Assembly (NCBI GenBank): GCA_964447335.1
Contig: CAYUSA010000018.1
Span: 1-50,959 of the forward strand
Source: HRBIN12 sp964447335
Lineage (GTDB): Bacteria > Actinomycetota > UBA4738 > HRBIN12
Direction: 5' to 3'
Length of the DNA: 50,959 nt
The notes beneath the pieces are model-generated. The model had not been told where the DNA came from and ran no database searches. It saw only the letters and a list, made by a program, of their open reading frames with translations. This document shows positions 1-7,950 of this stretch, piece by piece. The first letter of the stretch is position 1. The number at the start of each line of letters is the position of its first letter. The position numbers and the translations under genes were made by a program.

Positions 1-657
1 CCCGCGCCGCAGCACCGCGGCGATGCGCTCGACCAGCCCGAGCGCCACGACCGGCACCGTGGCCTCCTCGCCGGCGCCGAGCGGCGGCGCGAGCTCGGCG
101 AGCGCGCCCTCGCATGGGACCTCGAGCTCGACGAGCGCGCCGCCCCGCAGGCCGACGCGGACCTCGACGAGGCCGCCGGAGCCGCGCCGGACCCGCCGGA
201 AGGGCAGGTTGTCGAGGAGCTCGTTCGCGAGGACCACGGCGTCCTCGAGCGGGCCGGCGTCCTCGATACGCTCGCCCACCCGCACCGAGAGCTCGCGCAG
301 TCGGGCTCGCGCGCCGCTCGAGATCTCGAACGCGGTGTAGTCGACCGGCAGGTCGATCGCGCGGAAGCCGAAGAGGAGCTCGCGGGCGAGGGTGCCGTCG
401 CCGGCGCCGAGCTCGGCGACCCGGAACGGCTCGGGCCGGCCGAGGGCGTCGTGGGCCTCGAGCAGCGCGAACCGCACGAGGTCCGCGAACACCGGGTGCA
501 CGTGCGGGCTCGTGACGAAGTGGCCCTCGCGCCCGACCGGGGGTGTCTCGTAGAACCCGCCGGGGCCGTAGAGGGCGTGCTCCATGAACTCGGCAAAGGT
601 GATCGGCCCGTGGTCGCGGACGGCGGCGCGGATCCGGGCGGCGACCTCCTCGCTCAC
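1..657 (-). CDS. MidA-family (DUF185) class I SAM-dependent methyltransferase, 3' end cut by window
   Basis: About 219 codons are visible and the C-terminus lies beyond the window. The N-terminus reads TFAEFMEHALYGPGGFYE, the usual MidA opening. It is followed by a SAM-binding motif I (VAELGAGDGTLARELL, about residue 67 onward) and a later VVLANELLDNLPF segment typical of the family. Mitochondrial homologues (NDUFAF7) methylate an arginine of a complex I subunit; the substrate in bacteria is unknown. I chose the GTG at 657 because the coding sequence begins there and a purine-rich GAGGGAG lies upstream. A TAGTCT box at 716-711 would place a leaderless start at 703, which opens only an 8-codon ORF, so the 5' region may be regulated. 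The family call is confident; the substrate is not known. Confidence 0.85.
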   Translation of the reverse strand, partial: MSEEVAARIRAAVRDHGPITFAEFMEHALYGPGGFYETPPVGREGHFVTSPHVHPVFADLVRFALLEAHDALGRPEPFRVAELGAGDGTLARELLFGFRAIDLPVDYTAFEISSGARARLRELSVRVGERIEDAGPLEDAVVLANELLDNLPFRRVRRGSGGLVEVRVGLRGGALVELEVPCEGALAELAPPLGAGEEATVPVVALGLVERIAAVLRRG

Positions 658-768
658 GGCGCCGCCGCTCCCTCGCTCACCGCGCGTCGCCCCGCTCGCT
701 CACGGCGCCAAGACTAGCCGCAGGCACGGCCGTGACGATCGCCCGCTCATGATGCGAGGATCGCCCGC

Positions 769-1416
769 GTGAGCGAGGTCATCCGCAAGGCGGCGACGGT
801 GATCGCGGTCCGCGACTCGGACGGCGGACCGGAGGTGCTCGTGCTCGAGCGGAGCGCGGGGAGCCGGTTCCTGCCCGGGTACGTCGCGTTCCCCGGCGGG
901 GCCACCGACGAGGACGATGCGGCCCACGCCGTCCGGTGGTTCGGCTCGCCCGAGGAGGCTCCGCGAGCGTGCGCGGTCCGCGAGCTGCTCGAGGAGGTCG
1001 GGCTCGCGCTCACGGGCGACGGGCTGCGCGCGGCCGCCGCCGTGCACATGGACGACATCGAGGCCTCGCCCCCCGCGGCCGACCAGCTGCGCGAGATCGC
1101 TCACTGGGTCGCGCCCGTCGACGTCCCCGTGCGCTTCGACGCGCGGTACTTCGCCGTCGAGGCGCCCTCCGGCATCGAGCCCGAGGCCGACGGCCACGAG
1201 GCCGCACGAGCCTGGTGGGTCTCGCCCTCGGCGCTGCTCGAGGAGTGGGCCGCCGAGCGCCGCAAGCTGTACTGGCCCACCTACTTCACGGTGCGTGCGC
1301 TCGCCGGGTGCGCGAGCGCCGAGGAGCTGCTCGCGCTCCGGATCTCGACGCGCGAGCCCGACGAGGACGAGGTCGACCGGCTGCCGCGACCGACCTTCTG
1401 GCAGGACCAACCATGA
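769..1416 (+). CDS. NUDIX hydrolase
   Basis: This 215-aa protein should hydrolyse a nucleoside diphosphate linked to another moiety. The NUDIX signature is present but has an insertion: GG at residues 43-44 of FPGGATDEDD, then about 26 residues before RELLEEVGL (71-79), which supplies the Mg2+-binding glutamates. This spacing resembles the NUDT19-like branch (CoA-type substrates) rather than MutT, but substrate prediction is weak. It starts at GTG 769 and its stop overlaps the start of the MBL-fold gene (ATGA), so the two are translationally coupled. NUDIX and MBL-fold genes near a Crp gene are also found in mycobacteria. The sequence GAGGAT 7 nt before the start is a one-mismatch version of the -10 box seen at other starts here. 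Confidence 0.88.
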   Translation: MSEVIRKAATVIAVRDSDGGPEVLVLERSAGSRFLPGYVAFPGGATDEDDAAHAVRWFGSPEEAPRACAVRELLEEVGLALTGDGLRAAAAVHMDDIEASPPAADQLREIAHWVAPVDVPVRFDARYFAVEAPSGIEPEADGHEAARAWWVSPSALLEEWAAERRKLYWPTYFTVRALAGCASAEELLALRISTREPDEDEVDRLPRPTFWQDQP

Positions 1417-2279
1417 CCCGGATCGTGCGCCTGCTGGCTCCGAACCCCGGCCTGCGCGAGCTCGAGGGCACGAACACGTGGATCGTCGGCCGCTGGCCGG
1501 CCGTCGTCATCGACCCGGCGATGGACGATGCGGCGCACCTGCGCGAGGTGCTCAAGGTCGCGGGGCGGATCGGCGCGATCCTGCTCACGCACGACCACCC
1601 GGACCACGCGCCGGGCGCTACGACGCTCGGCGGCATGACTGGGGCGCCGGTCCACGCGGCCCACCCGGCGCAAGGGATGGAGCGCCTGCGTGACGGCCAG
1701 GTGTTCCGGATGCCCGGCATCGAGCTCGTCGCCGTCTCGACGCCGGGGCACACGGCGGATCACGTCGCCTTCTTCCTTCCGGATGATCGCGCGCTATTCA
1801 CCGGCGACGCGGTGCTCGGTCGGGGAACGAGCGTGATCGATCCGCCCGAGGGCGACCTCGCGCAGTACCTGCGGTCGCTCCACCGGATGCGGGATCTGGA
1901 GCCCCGGACGATCCTGCCCGGGCACGGCCCGCTCGTGCTCGACGCCATCGCGAAGCTCGACGAGTACCTCGAGCACCGCGCGATGCGCGAGGAGCAGGTG
2001 CTCGCCGGCCTCGCCGAGGGCGCTCGAACGCCCGAGGAGCTCGTGCCGGCGATCTACGGCGACTGCCCCGCCGAGCTCCACCCGCTCGCGGCGCGCTCGG
2101 TGCTCGCACATCTGATCAAGCTCGAGGGTGAGGGCCGGGTCGAGCGCTCGAAGAAGGAGGGCGAGGTGCGGTTCGCCCGCTCCGAGCCCCGGACGTGCAC
2201 GCGCTGCGGGCGCCCCGTCAAGGGGCGCGCCCGCCTCTGCGGGCCGTGCAGCCTCGCGGTGCTGCAGGAGACCGAGTAG
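1413..2279 (+). CDS. MBL-fold metallo-hydrolase (LACTB2-like) with winged-helix and C-terminal zinc ribbon
   Basis: 288 aa. The metal-binding motif THDHPDH (about residue 54) is followed by further ligands in STPGHTADH, FTGDA and LPGHG. The region after about residue 185 (EEQVLAGLAEGARTPEELV through HLIKLEGEGRVER) matches the winged-helix tail of LACTB2/BLACT-type hydrolases. Residues about 262-280 (CTRCGRPVKGRARLCGPC) form a four-cysteine zinc ribbon, an addition not found in all members. LACTB2-type enzymes include RNA endonucleases; others hydrolyse thioesters or lactones, so the substrate is open. Its start overlaps the NUDIX stop by 4 nt. It is the likely orthologue of the MBL gene next to crp in mycobacteria (inference from context). 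Confidence 0.88.
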   Translation: MTRIVRLLAPNPGLRELEGTNTWIVGRWPAVVIDPAMDDAAHLREVLKVAGRIGAILLTHDHPDHAPGATTLGGMTGAPVHAAHPAQGMERLRDGQVFRMPGIELVAVSTPGHTADHVAFFLPDDRALFTGDAVLGRGTSVIDPPEGDLAQYLRSLHRMRDLEPRTILPGHGPLVLDAIAKLDEYLEHRAMREEQVLAGLAEGARTPEELVPAIYGDCPAELHPLAARSVLAHLIKLEGEGRVERSKKEGEVRFARSEPRTCTRCGRPVKGRARLCGPCSLAVLQETE

Positions 2280-2288
2280 CCGACGGCG

Positions 2289-3035
2289 TCAGGGCTCGAG
2301 CTCCCACACCGACACATGCTTGGGGCTCGCGCTCCCGAGGGGGGTTCGGTCCCAGTCGGCCCACCGCTCGAGCAGATGCATCCCGGCCAGGCGCGCCATC
2401 AGGTCCAGCTCGGCCACGAACGCGTAGCGGATCTTCACCGGGTACAAGCGGATGCCATCCTCCCGGATCACGACCTGCTGGCTGTCGGTGCGCTGGAGCA
2501 CCGGGTCGTGCTTGGAGATCTCCAGAGCGACCTCGTCGGGATCGGCCCGGACCGCCGAGACCCGCTGCCCACGATCGAACCTCGCGAGGTCGGGGATGAA
2601 GGCCTCCATCACGAAGGCGCCCCCCGGCAGCAGGTGTCTCGCGACGGTGCGGAAACACGCCACCTGCTCGTCCTGCGTGAGGAGCGCGAAGAAGGTGTTG
2701 AACACGACGTAGACGACCCCGAACCTCGCCTCGAGCGAGAAACGGGCGAAGTCCCCGATCGTGACCGGGATCCGATCGCCTCCCTGCTTCTCGCGGAGCT
2801 TGGCCACCATCTGCTCCGAGGCGTCGATGCCGTGCACCTCGGCCCCGGCCTCCTGGAGGGGGAGCGCCACGCGCCCGGTACCGATCCCGAGCTCGAGGAG
2901 CGGGCGGTCGCCGGCGAGCTCGCGGAGGCGCTCGACCGTGTCGGCGATGTTGCCGCCGAAGGGCAACAAGCCGTAGAGCGAATCGTAGACACCGGCGATC
3001 CGGTCGCCGTAGCTCGCTGGCCCGCAATCGTCCAT
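2289..3035 (-). CDS. Class I SAM-dependent methyltransferase
   Basis: 248 aa. It opens YGDRIAGVYDSLYG, followed by motif I in LLELGIGTGRVALPL, an acidic residue at the end of strand 2 (VHGIDASEQM) and GVVYVVFNTFFAL at the motif II position. This is the Methyltransf_25/UbiE-like fold, and the acceptor substrate cannot be inferred. I chose ATG 3035 because the conserved domain begins shortly after it. A TTG at 3071 would extend the N-terminus by 12 residues that look non-homologous. The stop lies 9 nt from the convergent MBL-fold stop. Two GC-rich hairpins occupy the upstream spacer (3046-3110). Confidence 0.85.
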   Translation of the reverse strand: MDDCGPASYGDRIAGVYDSLYGLLPFGGNIADTVERLRELAGDRPLLELGIGTGRVALPLQEAGAEVHGIDASEQMVAKLREKQGGDRIPVTIGDFARFSLEARFGVVYVVFNTFFALLTQDEQVACFRTVARHLLPGGAFVMEAFIPDLARFDRGQRVSAVRADPDEVALEISKHDPVLQRTDSQQVVIREDGIRLYPVKIRYAFVAELDLMARLAGMHLLERWADWDRTPLGSASPKHVSVWELEP

Positions 3036-3045
3036 GGGCAACCTT

Positions 3046-3110
3046 GGGCACGGCCCGTGCCCCGCTGTCAAGGGGAGCGGGTCCCGCTTCGGGGGCGGTC
3101 CCCGGGACCC
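3046..3110. repeat. Two inverted repeats in the spacer upstream of the methyltransferase gene
   Basis: The first is GGGCACG-GCC-CGTGCCC (3046-3062). The second pairs GGGTCCCG (3079-3086) with CGGGACCC (3103-3110) around a 16-nt loop. They lie between the methyltransferase start and the co-directional Crp gene upstream, so they could be a terminator for the Crp transcript, a leader structure or an operator. No T-tract follows either stem. Confidence 0.4.
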
Positions 3111-3136
3111 TCCGGCTCAGGGCCGGACGGGCCACG

Positions 3137-3772
3137 TCAGCTCTCGGCGGCGATCACGAGGAGGGCCTCGGGGTCCGGCACGACGTAGCGCCGGCCCTCG
3201 ACCCGCACGAGGCCTCGGGCCGCGAGCGACGACAGCGTGCGATTCACGGACTCGCGCGTCGCGCCGACCATGCGCGCGAGCTCGTCCTGGGTGAGCCTCG
3301 GCGGCAGGCGCACCCCACCGGCGCCGGCCGTCCCGTGCGAGCGCGCGAGATCGCGGAGGCGGAGCGAGACTCGGGTCGGCACGTCGTGCGCGAGAGCCTC
3401 CTCGAGGGCGACGGCGGTCCGGTGCAACCGGGCGGCGACGAGTCGCAGCAGCTCCTCGGCGGTCTCGGGCGTCCGCTGCATCACCGCGCGCAGCGAATCG
3501 GCCGGCATGACCAGGATCCGGGTGGCGGGCCCGACGGCGCGAGCCTCGACCGGCGAGGGGCCACCGCCGAGGAGCGCGAGCTCACCGAACACGTCGCCCG
3601 GGCCGAGGAGGCCGACCACGACCTCGCGGCCGCTCGGCACGAGCGCGGACAGGCGGACGGCACCCGTGCTCACGAGCCGCAGGCACGTGACGGCCTCGGC
3701 TTGGCGCACGACCACCTCGCCGTGCCGGTACCGACGCGGCGCGGCACCCTCGATCTGCACGCCCTCCCCCAC
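3137..3772 (-). CDS. Crp/Fnr-family transcriptional regulator lacking the cAMP phosphate-binding arginine
   Basis: 211 aa with a cyclic-nucleotide-binding beta-roll (about residues 15-125), a dimerisation helix and a C-terminal winged helix (LTQDELARMVGATRESVNRTLS, about 165-186) typical of the Crp DNA-recognition helix. The phosphate-binding cassette reads GELALLGGGPSPVEARA, where Crp proteins that bind cAMP have GE followed by an R-S/T pair; that arginine is missing. Binding of cAMP is therefore doubtful, and another ligand or none is possible. The start is GTG 3772 with TAGGAT 6 nt upstream, implying a leaderless mRNA. Location near an MBL-fold gene matches crp (Rv3676) in mycobacteria, but I do not assign a symbol because of the missing residue. 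Confidence 0.85.
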   Translation of the reverse strand: MGEGVQIEGAAPRRYRHGEVVVRQAEAVTCLRLVSTGAVRLSALVPSGREVVVGLLGPGDVFGELALLGGGPSPVEARAVGPATRILVMPADSLRAVMQRTPETAEELLRLVAARLHRTAVALEEALAHDVPTRVSLRLRDLARSHGTAGAGGVRLPPRLTQDELARMVGATRESVNRTLSSLAARGLVRVEGRRYVVPDPEALLVIAAES

Positions 3773-3778
3773 GCCAGG

Positions 3779-3784
3779 ATCCTA
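3779..3784 (-). promoter_or_regulatory. -10 box (TAGGAT) of the Crp-family gene
   Basis: TAGGAT ends 6 nt before GTG 3772, so transcription should begin at or next to the start codon (leaderless). Confidence 0.55.
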
Positions 3785-3859
3785 GCGCGAGCCACCGACA
3801 TCCCTGCCGGGCAGCGCCGCCGGGCCCCGCGGGCTTCGACACCGGCATCCGAAGCCGGG

Positions 3860-3887
3860 TAGGCTCCACCTACCGAGCGCGAAGGAG
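3860..3887 (+). promoter_or_regulatory. -10 box, small hairpin and Shine-Dalgarno ahead of the CNB-domain gene
   Basis: TAGGCT (3860-3865) fits the -10 consensus used elsewhere in this window and would give a leader of roughly 20 nt. GAAGGAGG (3881-3887) is a strong ribosome-binding site 7 nt before GTG 3895. A perfect 6-bp hairpin, GGTAGG-CTCCA-CCTACC (3858-3874), overlaps the -10 box and could be an operator. Confidence 0.5.
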
Positions 3888-3894
3888 GTTCGAG

Positions 3895-4317
3895 GTGAGC
3901 AAGCGAGGACGTGAGGCCCTGGCCCGTGTTCCGCTCTTCTCGAACCTGTCGGCCCGGCACGTCCGCCGTCTCGCCGAGCTGAGCGAGGAGCAGCGCTACA
4001 TGGAGGGCGCGTCGATCGTGCGCGAGGGCGACAAGGGCGACACGTTTTTCGTGATCCTCGAGGGCCAGGCGAAGGTCGTGAACCGCGCCGGCCGCGTCGT
4101 GAACCGCGTGTACCCCGGCGACTTCTTCGGGGAGATCTCGCTGCTCGACGGCGGGCCGAGGACCGCGACCGTGGTCGCCGAGACGCCGATGGTGCTGCTC
4201 GGCCTCTCGCGCTCGGCGCTCCAGGAGCAGCTGGCCTCCGACCCCGCCGTAGCCGTGAAGCTCCTGCAGTACTCGGCCGCGATGCTGCGCCGGATCGCGC
4301 ACCCGGCCTCCGGGTAG
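3895..4317 (+). CDS. Stand-alone cyclic-nucleotide-binding domain protein
   Basis: 140 aa, almost entirely one Crp-type cyclic-nucleotide-binding domain (LFSNLSARHVRRLAEL to the C-helix). There is no DNA-binding or enzymatic domain. The phosphate-binding cassette is intact: GEISLLDGGPRTATVV at about residues 81-96, with the Glu and the Arg-Thr pair that contact cyclic-nucleotide ribose and phosphate. It is therefore more likely to bind cAMP than the divergent Crp-family neighbour. It may act as a regulatory subunit or cAMP sink (inference). It starts at GTG 3895 behind a strong Shine-Dalgarno, so unlike many neighbours it has a leader. Confidence 0.85.
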   Translation: MSKRGREALARVPLFSNLSARHVRRLAELSEEQRYMEGASIVREGDKGDTFFVILEGQAKVVNRAGRVVNRVYPGDFFGEISLLDGGPRTATVVAETPMVLLGLSRSALQEQLASDPAVAVKLLQYSAAMLRRIAHPASG

Positions 4318-4320
4318 CCT
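4315..4320 (+). promoter_or_regulatory. -10 box (TAGCCT) of the 119-aa gene
   Basis: TAGCCT ends 7 nt before ATG 4328, and its TAG is also the stop codon of the CNB-domain gene. A leaderless transcript is predicted. Confidence 0.5.
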
Positions 4321-4327
4321 TCCTCCC

Positions 4328-4687
4328 ATGCGCGCCGAGCTCTACCGGCCCGAGTCGCCCGAGGTCGTGGTCGCCATCGCCACGTGGGAGGGTGCGACCG
4401 GCGTCCTCGAGCAGGGCGAGGGCGCGCCGCAGGGTCTCGAGGCGCTCCTTCGGCCGACGGCGGTCGTGGTCGAGGACCCCTCGCTCCGCCGGCAGGGCAC
4501 GCACGGCGAGTCGGTCCTGCAGCCGGGATCGCTCGCGTGGTTCCGCGCGGCGCTCGTCGCACGGGCCGAGCCCTTCGGGCTCGCGGTGCGCTTCGTTCCC
4601 CTCGTGCGCGAGGGCGGCTGGGACCCCGCGGCGCAGTACCGGACGTTCGAGCGTCAGGTCGACCGGCTGATCGGCTCGGGTTCCTAG
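4328..4687 (+). CDS. Conserved-looking hypothetical protein, 119 aa
   Basis: I do not recognise the family. The sequence has the composition and codon use of a real gene, begins MRAELYRPESPEVVVAIATW, and reads as an alternating alpha/beta protein without membrane segments, signal peptide or cysteines. It has its own predicted -10 box. Its stop codon shares the palindrome CTAG (4684-4687) with the stop of the convergent AdnB-like gene, so the two genes meet with no spacer. No function is proposed. Confidence 0.7.
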   Translation: MRAELYRPESPEVVVAIATWEGATGVLEQGEGAPQGLEALLRPTAVVVEDPSLRRQGTHGESVLQPGSLAWFRAALVARAEPFGLAVRFVPLVREGGWDPAAQYRTFERQVDRLIGSGS

Positions 4688-7600
4688 CCCGATCTGCCCG
4701 GGTCCTCCGCGACCCACCGCGAGCCCGCGTCGCAGAACGGCCGGAAGTCGCACCAGCGGCACGACGGTCCGGGCGTCGGCTCGAACTCCCCGCCGGCGAT
4801 CCCTCCGAGCCACGCGGCGACGCGCGAGCGCACGGCGTCCGCGTCGTCCACCGTGTACGAGACCTCCTCGGCCGTCCCGAGGTACAGGTAGGTGAGCGTG
4901 AGGTCCTCGGGGCGCTTGCCCCACACGTCGATGCAGGCGAGCGCGTACAGGTCGAGCTGCGCCCGCGCGAGCGGGTCGTCCTTCTCGGGCCGTTTCCCGG
5001 TCTTGTAGTCCACGACCTCCCACGGCCCGTCGGGGGCTCCATAGATCGCGTCGATCCGCCCGCCGACGAAGCGCCCCTGCACCGGCAGCAGGAACGGCCG
5101 CTCCGCGTGGAGCGGCACCACGTCGCCGAAGCGGCTCGCGATGAAGGCCTGGCGCAGGCGCTCGACCTTTCCGGGCTCCCCGGTGAGCTCCTCGGGCGCG
5201 AGGTCCGGCGCCTCCTCGAGCTCGAGCAGCGAGGTCTGGCCCGAGGACGTGCGCTCGATCCAGGCGTGGACCTCGGTGCCGATCCGTGCGGCCGGCCCCG
5301 AGAACCGGGGGAGCGGGCGGACGGCGGTCCAGTAGAAGCGCTTCGGGCAGCGCCCGTAGTCGATGACGCCGCTCACCGTCACGCTGCGGGGCGAGCTCGG
5401 CCGGTCCGTCACGTCGGCCTCCCGTTCGATCAGGTGCGCCGCGAGCGTCCGACGCTCGGCGCGCAGGCTCTCGAAGGCGGGGAGCTCGACCCGCTGGAGC
5501 AGGTCATCGGACACCCCGCCCGCGGCTGCGGCATCCACGGCGGCCCGGCGCCAGCCCTGTGGGAACAGATCGTCGGCCTCCTCGCGCAGCGCCGGTCCCG
5601 GCCAGGGCCGCACGAAGGCCTGGCGGTAGCCGGCGAGCGGGTTCAGGTCGTCGCGCTCGGGCTCGGTCCCCTCGATGGTGACCTCCGCCTGTCCGGTCTG
5701 TCGCGCCCACCCGATGAGCTGGATCAGGAACGCGCCGACCTTCTTGGCCAGGAGCTTCTCGCCGTACCAGATGGCCGAGGACGCGTACAGGCGGCGCTTG
5801 GCGCGCGTGAGGGCCACGTAGGCGGTCCGGCGCTCCTCGTACTCCTCCTGCTTGCGGAGCGCGTCGGTGAACGCGCTCATCGTGCCGTCGAAGGTCGGCA
5901 GGATGTCCCGGTCGCGACGGAGCTCGACGTCCAGCGAGCTCCCGCGGCGCGCCGGGTTGTGCTGGACGCGATCGTTCGGGAACAGGCCCTTCGCGAGACC
6001 GGGCACGAAGACCGTGTCGAACTCGAGCCCCTTCGCCGAGTGCACGGTGAGCACCTTCACCGAGTCCTCGTCGCTCGGCTGCACCGGGGCCCACTCGCGG
6101 TCGTCCTCGATCGCGTCCACGTGGTCGAGGAACGCCCGGAGCGTGAGCTCGCCCTCGAGCGGCTGGAACGCGTGGATCTGGTCGAGGAACGCCACGAGGT
6201 TCCGCCGCTTCGAGGCCGCGAGCACGGTGTCGACCTCGGCCTCGAGCTCCGCGAGCAGGCCGGTACGGCGGACGATCTCGGCGAGGAACTCGGCGACGGG
6301 GCGGCGGGCGGCCTCGCGGAGGCCGGCGAGCTCGAGGCCGAAGTGCTGCAGGCGCTCCCGGCCCTCCTCGGAGAGCCCACGGACCTCGTCCAGGTGCTCG
6401 AGCGCCTCGGCGATGAGGAACGGCGTGTCCTCGGCGAGGTCCCCGTCGAGCTGGGCGCGGCGCTCGCGCAGGCGGGCGCGCAGGGCGTAGTCGCTCGACT
6501 TGGCCCACGCCGCCACCCGCGCGATGTCGCGGGGGCCGACCCGGTACCGAGGCCCGGTGAGGATCCGCGCGAGAGCCACGCTCTCCTCCGGGTTCGAGGC
6601 CGCCCGCGCGTAGGCGAGAACCTCGATCACCTCGGGCATCTTGATGAGCCCGGTGAGCCCGAGGAACTCCGCGGGGAGCCCGCGCTCGGCGAACGCGAGC
6701 TGCAGCGGCTCGTAGAGCCGGTGGCTTCGGCACAGGACCGCGACGTCGCGCCACGGGAGCCCTTCTGCGTGCAGGGACACGATGCGCCCGGCGATCGCCT
6801 CGGCCTCGGCGACCTCGTGCTCGTACTGGGCGACGGCGACCTCGCCGGTCCCGTTCGGCTCCCACGGCCGGAGCTCCTTCTCGGGGTCGGCGCGCTGCCC
6901 GGCCGGCAGGTCGGAGATGATGCGGTCGGCGGCGGCGAGGATCCGCGCGCCCGAGCGGAAGTTCGTGTACAGCGGGAGCTTCTCCGCCGGCGCGCCGTCG
7001 CTGCGCGGGAAGTCCTGCGGGAACCGCAGCAGGTTGTGCAGGCTCGCGCCGCGCCAGGCGTAGATGTTCTGGTCGGGGTCCCCGACGGCCGTCACGGGAT
7101 GGCCGTGGCCGAACGTCGAGGCCATGAGCACGGCCTGCGCGTGGTTCGTGTCCTGATACTCGTCCAGCAGGACCGCGAGGAACCGCTCCCGGTACGCGAT
7201 GCCGACCTCCGGGTGCTGGGTGAGGACCCGCACCGCATGGCCGATCTGGTCGCCGAAGTCGATCACGCCGAGCTCGGCCTTCAGCGCGCGGAACCGTCGG
7301 ACCGCATCGGCGAGCTCGATGCGCTCGAGCGCGGCCTGGTACGGCTCCTTCGAGCGTGCCGCGGCGAGCCGGTCGAGCTTGCCCTGGACGTGCTCCTCGA
7401 CCTCGCCCGGCTCGACGAGGTGGTTCTGCAGCTGCTCGTCGAGCGTCAGGATCGAGGTAACGATGCTCGGCTGCCAGCGCGTCTGCAGGTGCTCGAACGT
7501 CATGGTGTCGAGGACCCGCGCGGCGAGCTCGGCGCGCTGGGCCGGGTTGATGATGCGCTGCCCCGGCTCGATGCCGGCGAGCATCCCGTGGCGCTCGATG

Positions 7601-7950
7601 ACCTGGGCCGCGAACCCGTGGTAGTTCAAGATCTCGGGCTCCTCGCCCTCGTCCAGGTGCAGCGTGGTGAGCGCCCGGCGCACGCGGATCCGCAGGTTCT
7701 CGGTGGCCTTGTTCGTGAACGTGAGGCAAAGGACGTTGCCCGGCGACACGCCGGGATGATCGGCCTCGGCGAGACCCTGGGCGGCCATCGCGAGGAAGAT
7801 CACGCGGGCGGCCATCACCGAGGTCTTGCCCGAGCCCGCGCCGGCGACGAGCACGAACGGCTCGAGCGGGTACGAGATCGCCCGCCACTGCTCCTGCGTG
7901 GGCTCGCCTCCGAGGAACTCGACGATCGGCTTCGGGTACGCGGGACTCAT
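4684..7950 (-). CDS. adnB: AdnB-like UvrD/Rep helicase with C-terminal RecB-family nuclease
   Basis: 1088 aa. Superfamily 1 helicase motifs are intact: Walker A GAGSGKT (37-43), LTFTNKATENL, motif II LLDEYQDTNHAQ, motif III GDPDQNIYAWRGA, TVHSAKGLEFDTVFVPGL and RTAYVALTRAKRRLY. The C-terminus is a PD-(D/E)XK nuclease: WEVVDYKTGKRP holds the catalytic D and K. The cysteines in GRCPKRFYW and CRWCDFRPFC fit the Fe-S staple of AddB/AdnB-type nucleases. With the upstream AdnA-like gene (4-nt ATGA overlap) it should form a dimeric motor-nuclease that resects double-strand breaks. Mycobacterial AdnB is about 1100 aa, so this is full length. The motor is canonical, whereas that of its partner is degenerate. 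Confidence 0.85.
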   Translation of the reverse strand: MSPAYPKPIVEFLGGEPTQEQWRAISYPLEPFVLVAGAGSGKTSVMAARVIFLAMAAQGLAEADHPGVSPGNVLCLTFTNKATENLRIRVRRALTTLHLDEGEEPEILNYHGFAAQVIERHGMLAGIEPGQRIINPAQRAELAARVLDTMTFEHLQTRWQPSIVTSILTLDEQLQNHLVEPGEVEEHVQGKLDRLAAARSKEPYQAALERIELADAVRRFRALKAELGVIDFGDQIGHAVRVLTQHPEVGIAYRERFLAVLLDEYQDTNHAQAVLMASTFGHGHPVTAVGDPDQNIYAWRGASLHNLLRFPQDFPRSDGAPAEKLPLYTNFRSGARILAAADRIISDLPAGQRADPEKELRPWEPNGTGEVAVAQYEHEVAEAEAIAGRIVSLHAEGLPWRDVAVLCRSHRLYEPLQLAFAERGLPAEFLGLTGLIKMPEVIEVLAYARAASNPEESVALARILTGPRYRVGPRDIARVAAWAKSSDYALRARLRERRAQLDGDLAEDTPFLIAEALEHLDEVRGLSEEGRERLQHFGLELAGLREAARRPVAEFLAEIVRRTGLLAELEAEVDTVLAASKRRNLVAFLDQIHAFQPLEGELTLRAFLDHVDAIEDDREWAPVQPSDEDSVKVLTVHSAKGLEFDTVFVPGLAKGLFPNDRVQHNPARRGSSLDVELRRDRDILPTFDGTMSAFTDALRKQEEYEERRTAYVALTRAKRRLYASSAIWYGEKLLAKKVGAFLIQLIGWARQTGQAEVTIEGTEPERDDLNPLAGYRQAFVRPWPGPALREEADDLFPQGWRRAAVDAAAAGGVSDDLLQRVELPAFESLRAERRTLAAHLIEREADVTDRPSSPRSVTVSGVIDYGRCPKRFYWTAVRPLPRFSGPAARIGTEVHAWIERTSSGQTSLLELEEAPDLAPEELTGEPGKVERLRQAFIASRFGDVVPLHAERPFLLPVQGRFVGGRIDAIYGAPDGPWEVVDYKTGKRPEKDDPLARAQLDLYALACIDVWGKRPEDLTLTYLYLGTAEEVSYTVDDADAVRSRVAAWLGGIAGGEFEPTPGPSCRWCDFRPFCDAGSRWVAEDPGRSG

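Noticed and set aside
2218..2279. Minus-strand long open frames overlapping the MBL-fold gene
   Set aside because: They follow from high GC and read as Arg/Pro/Ala-rich shadows with no domain signature.
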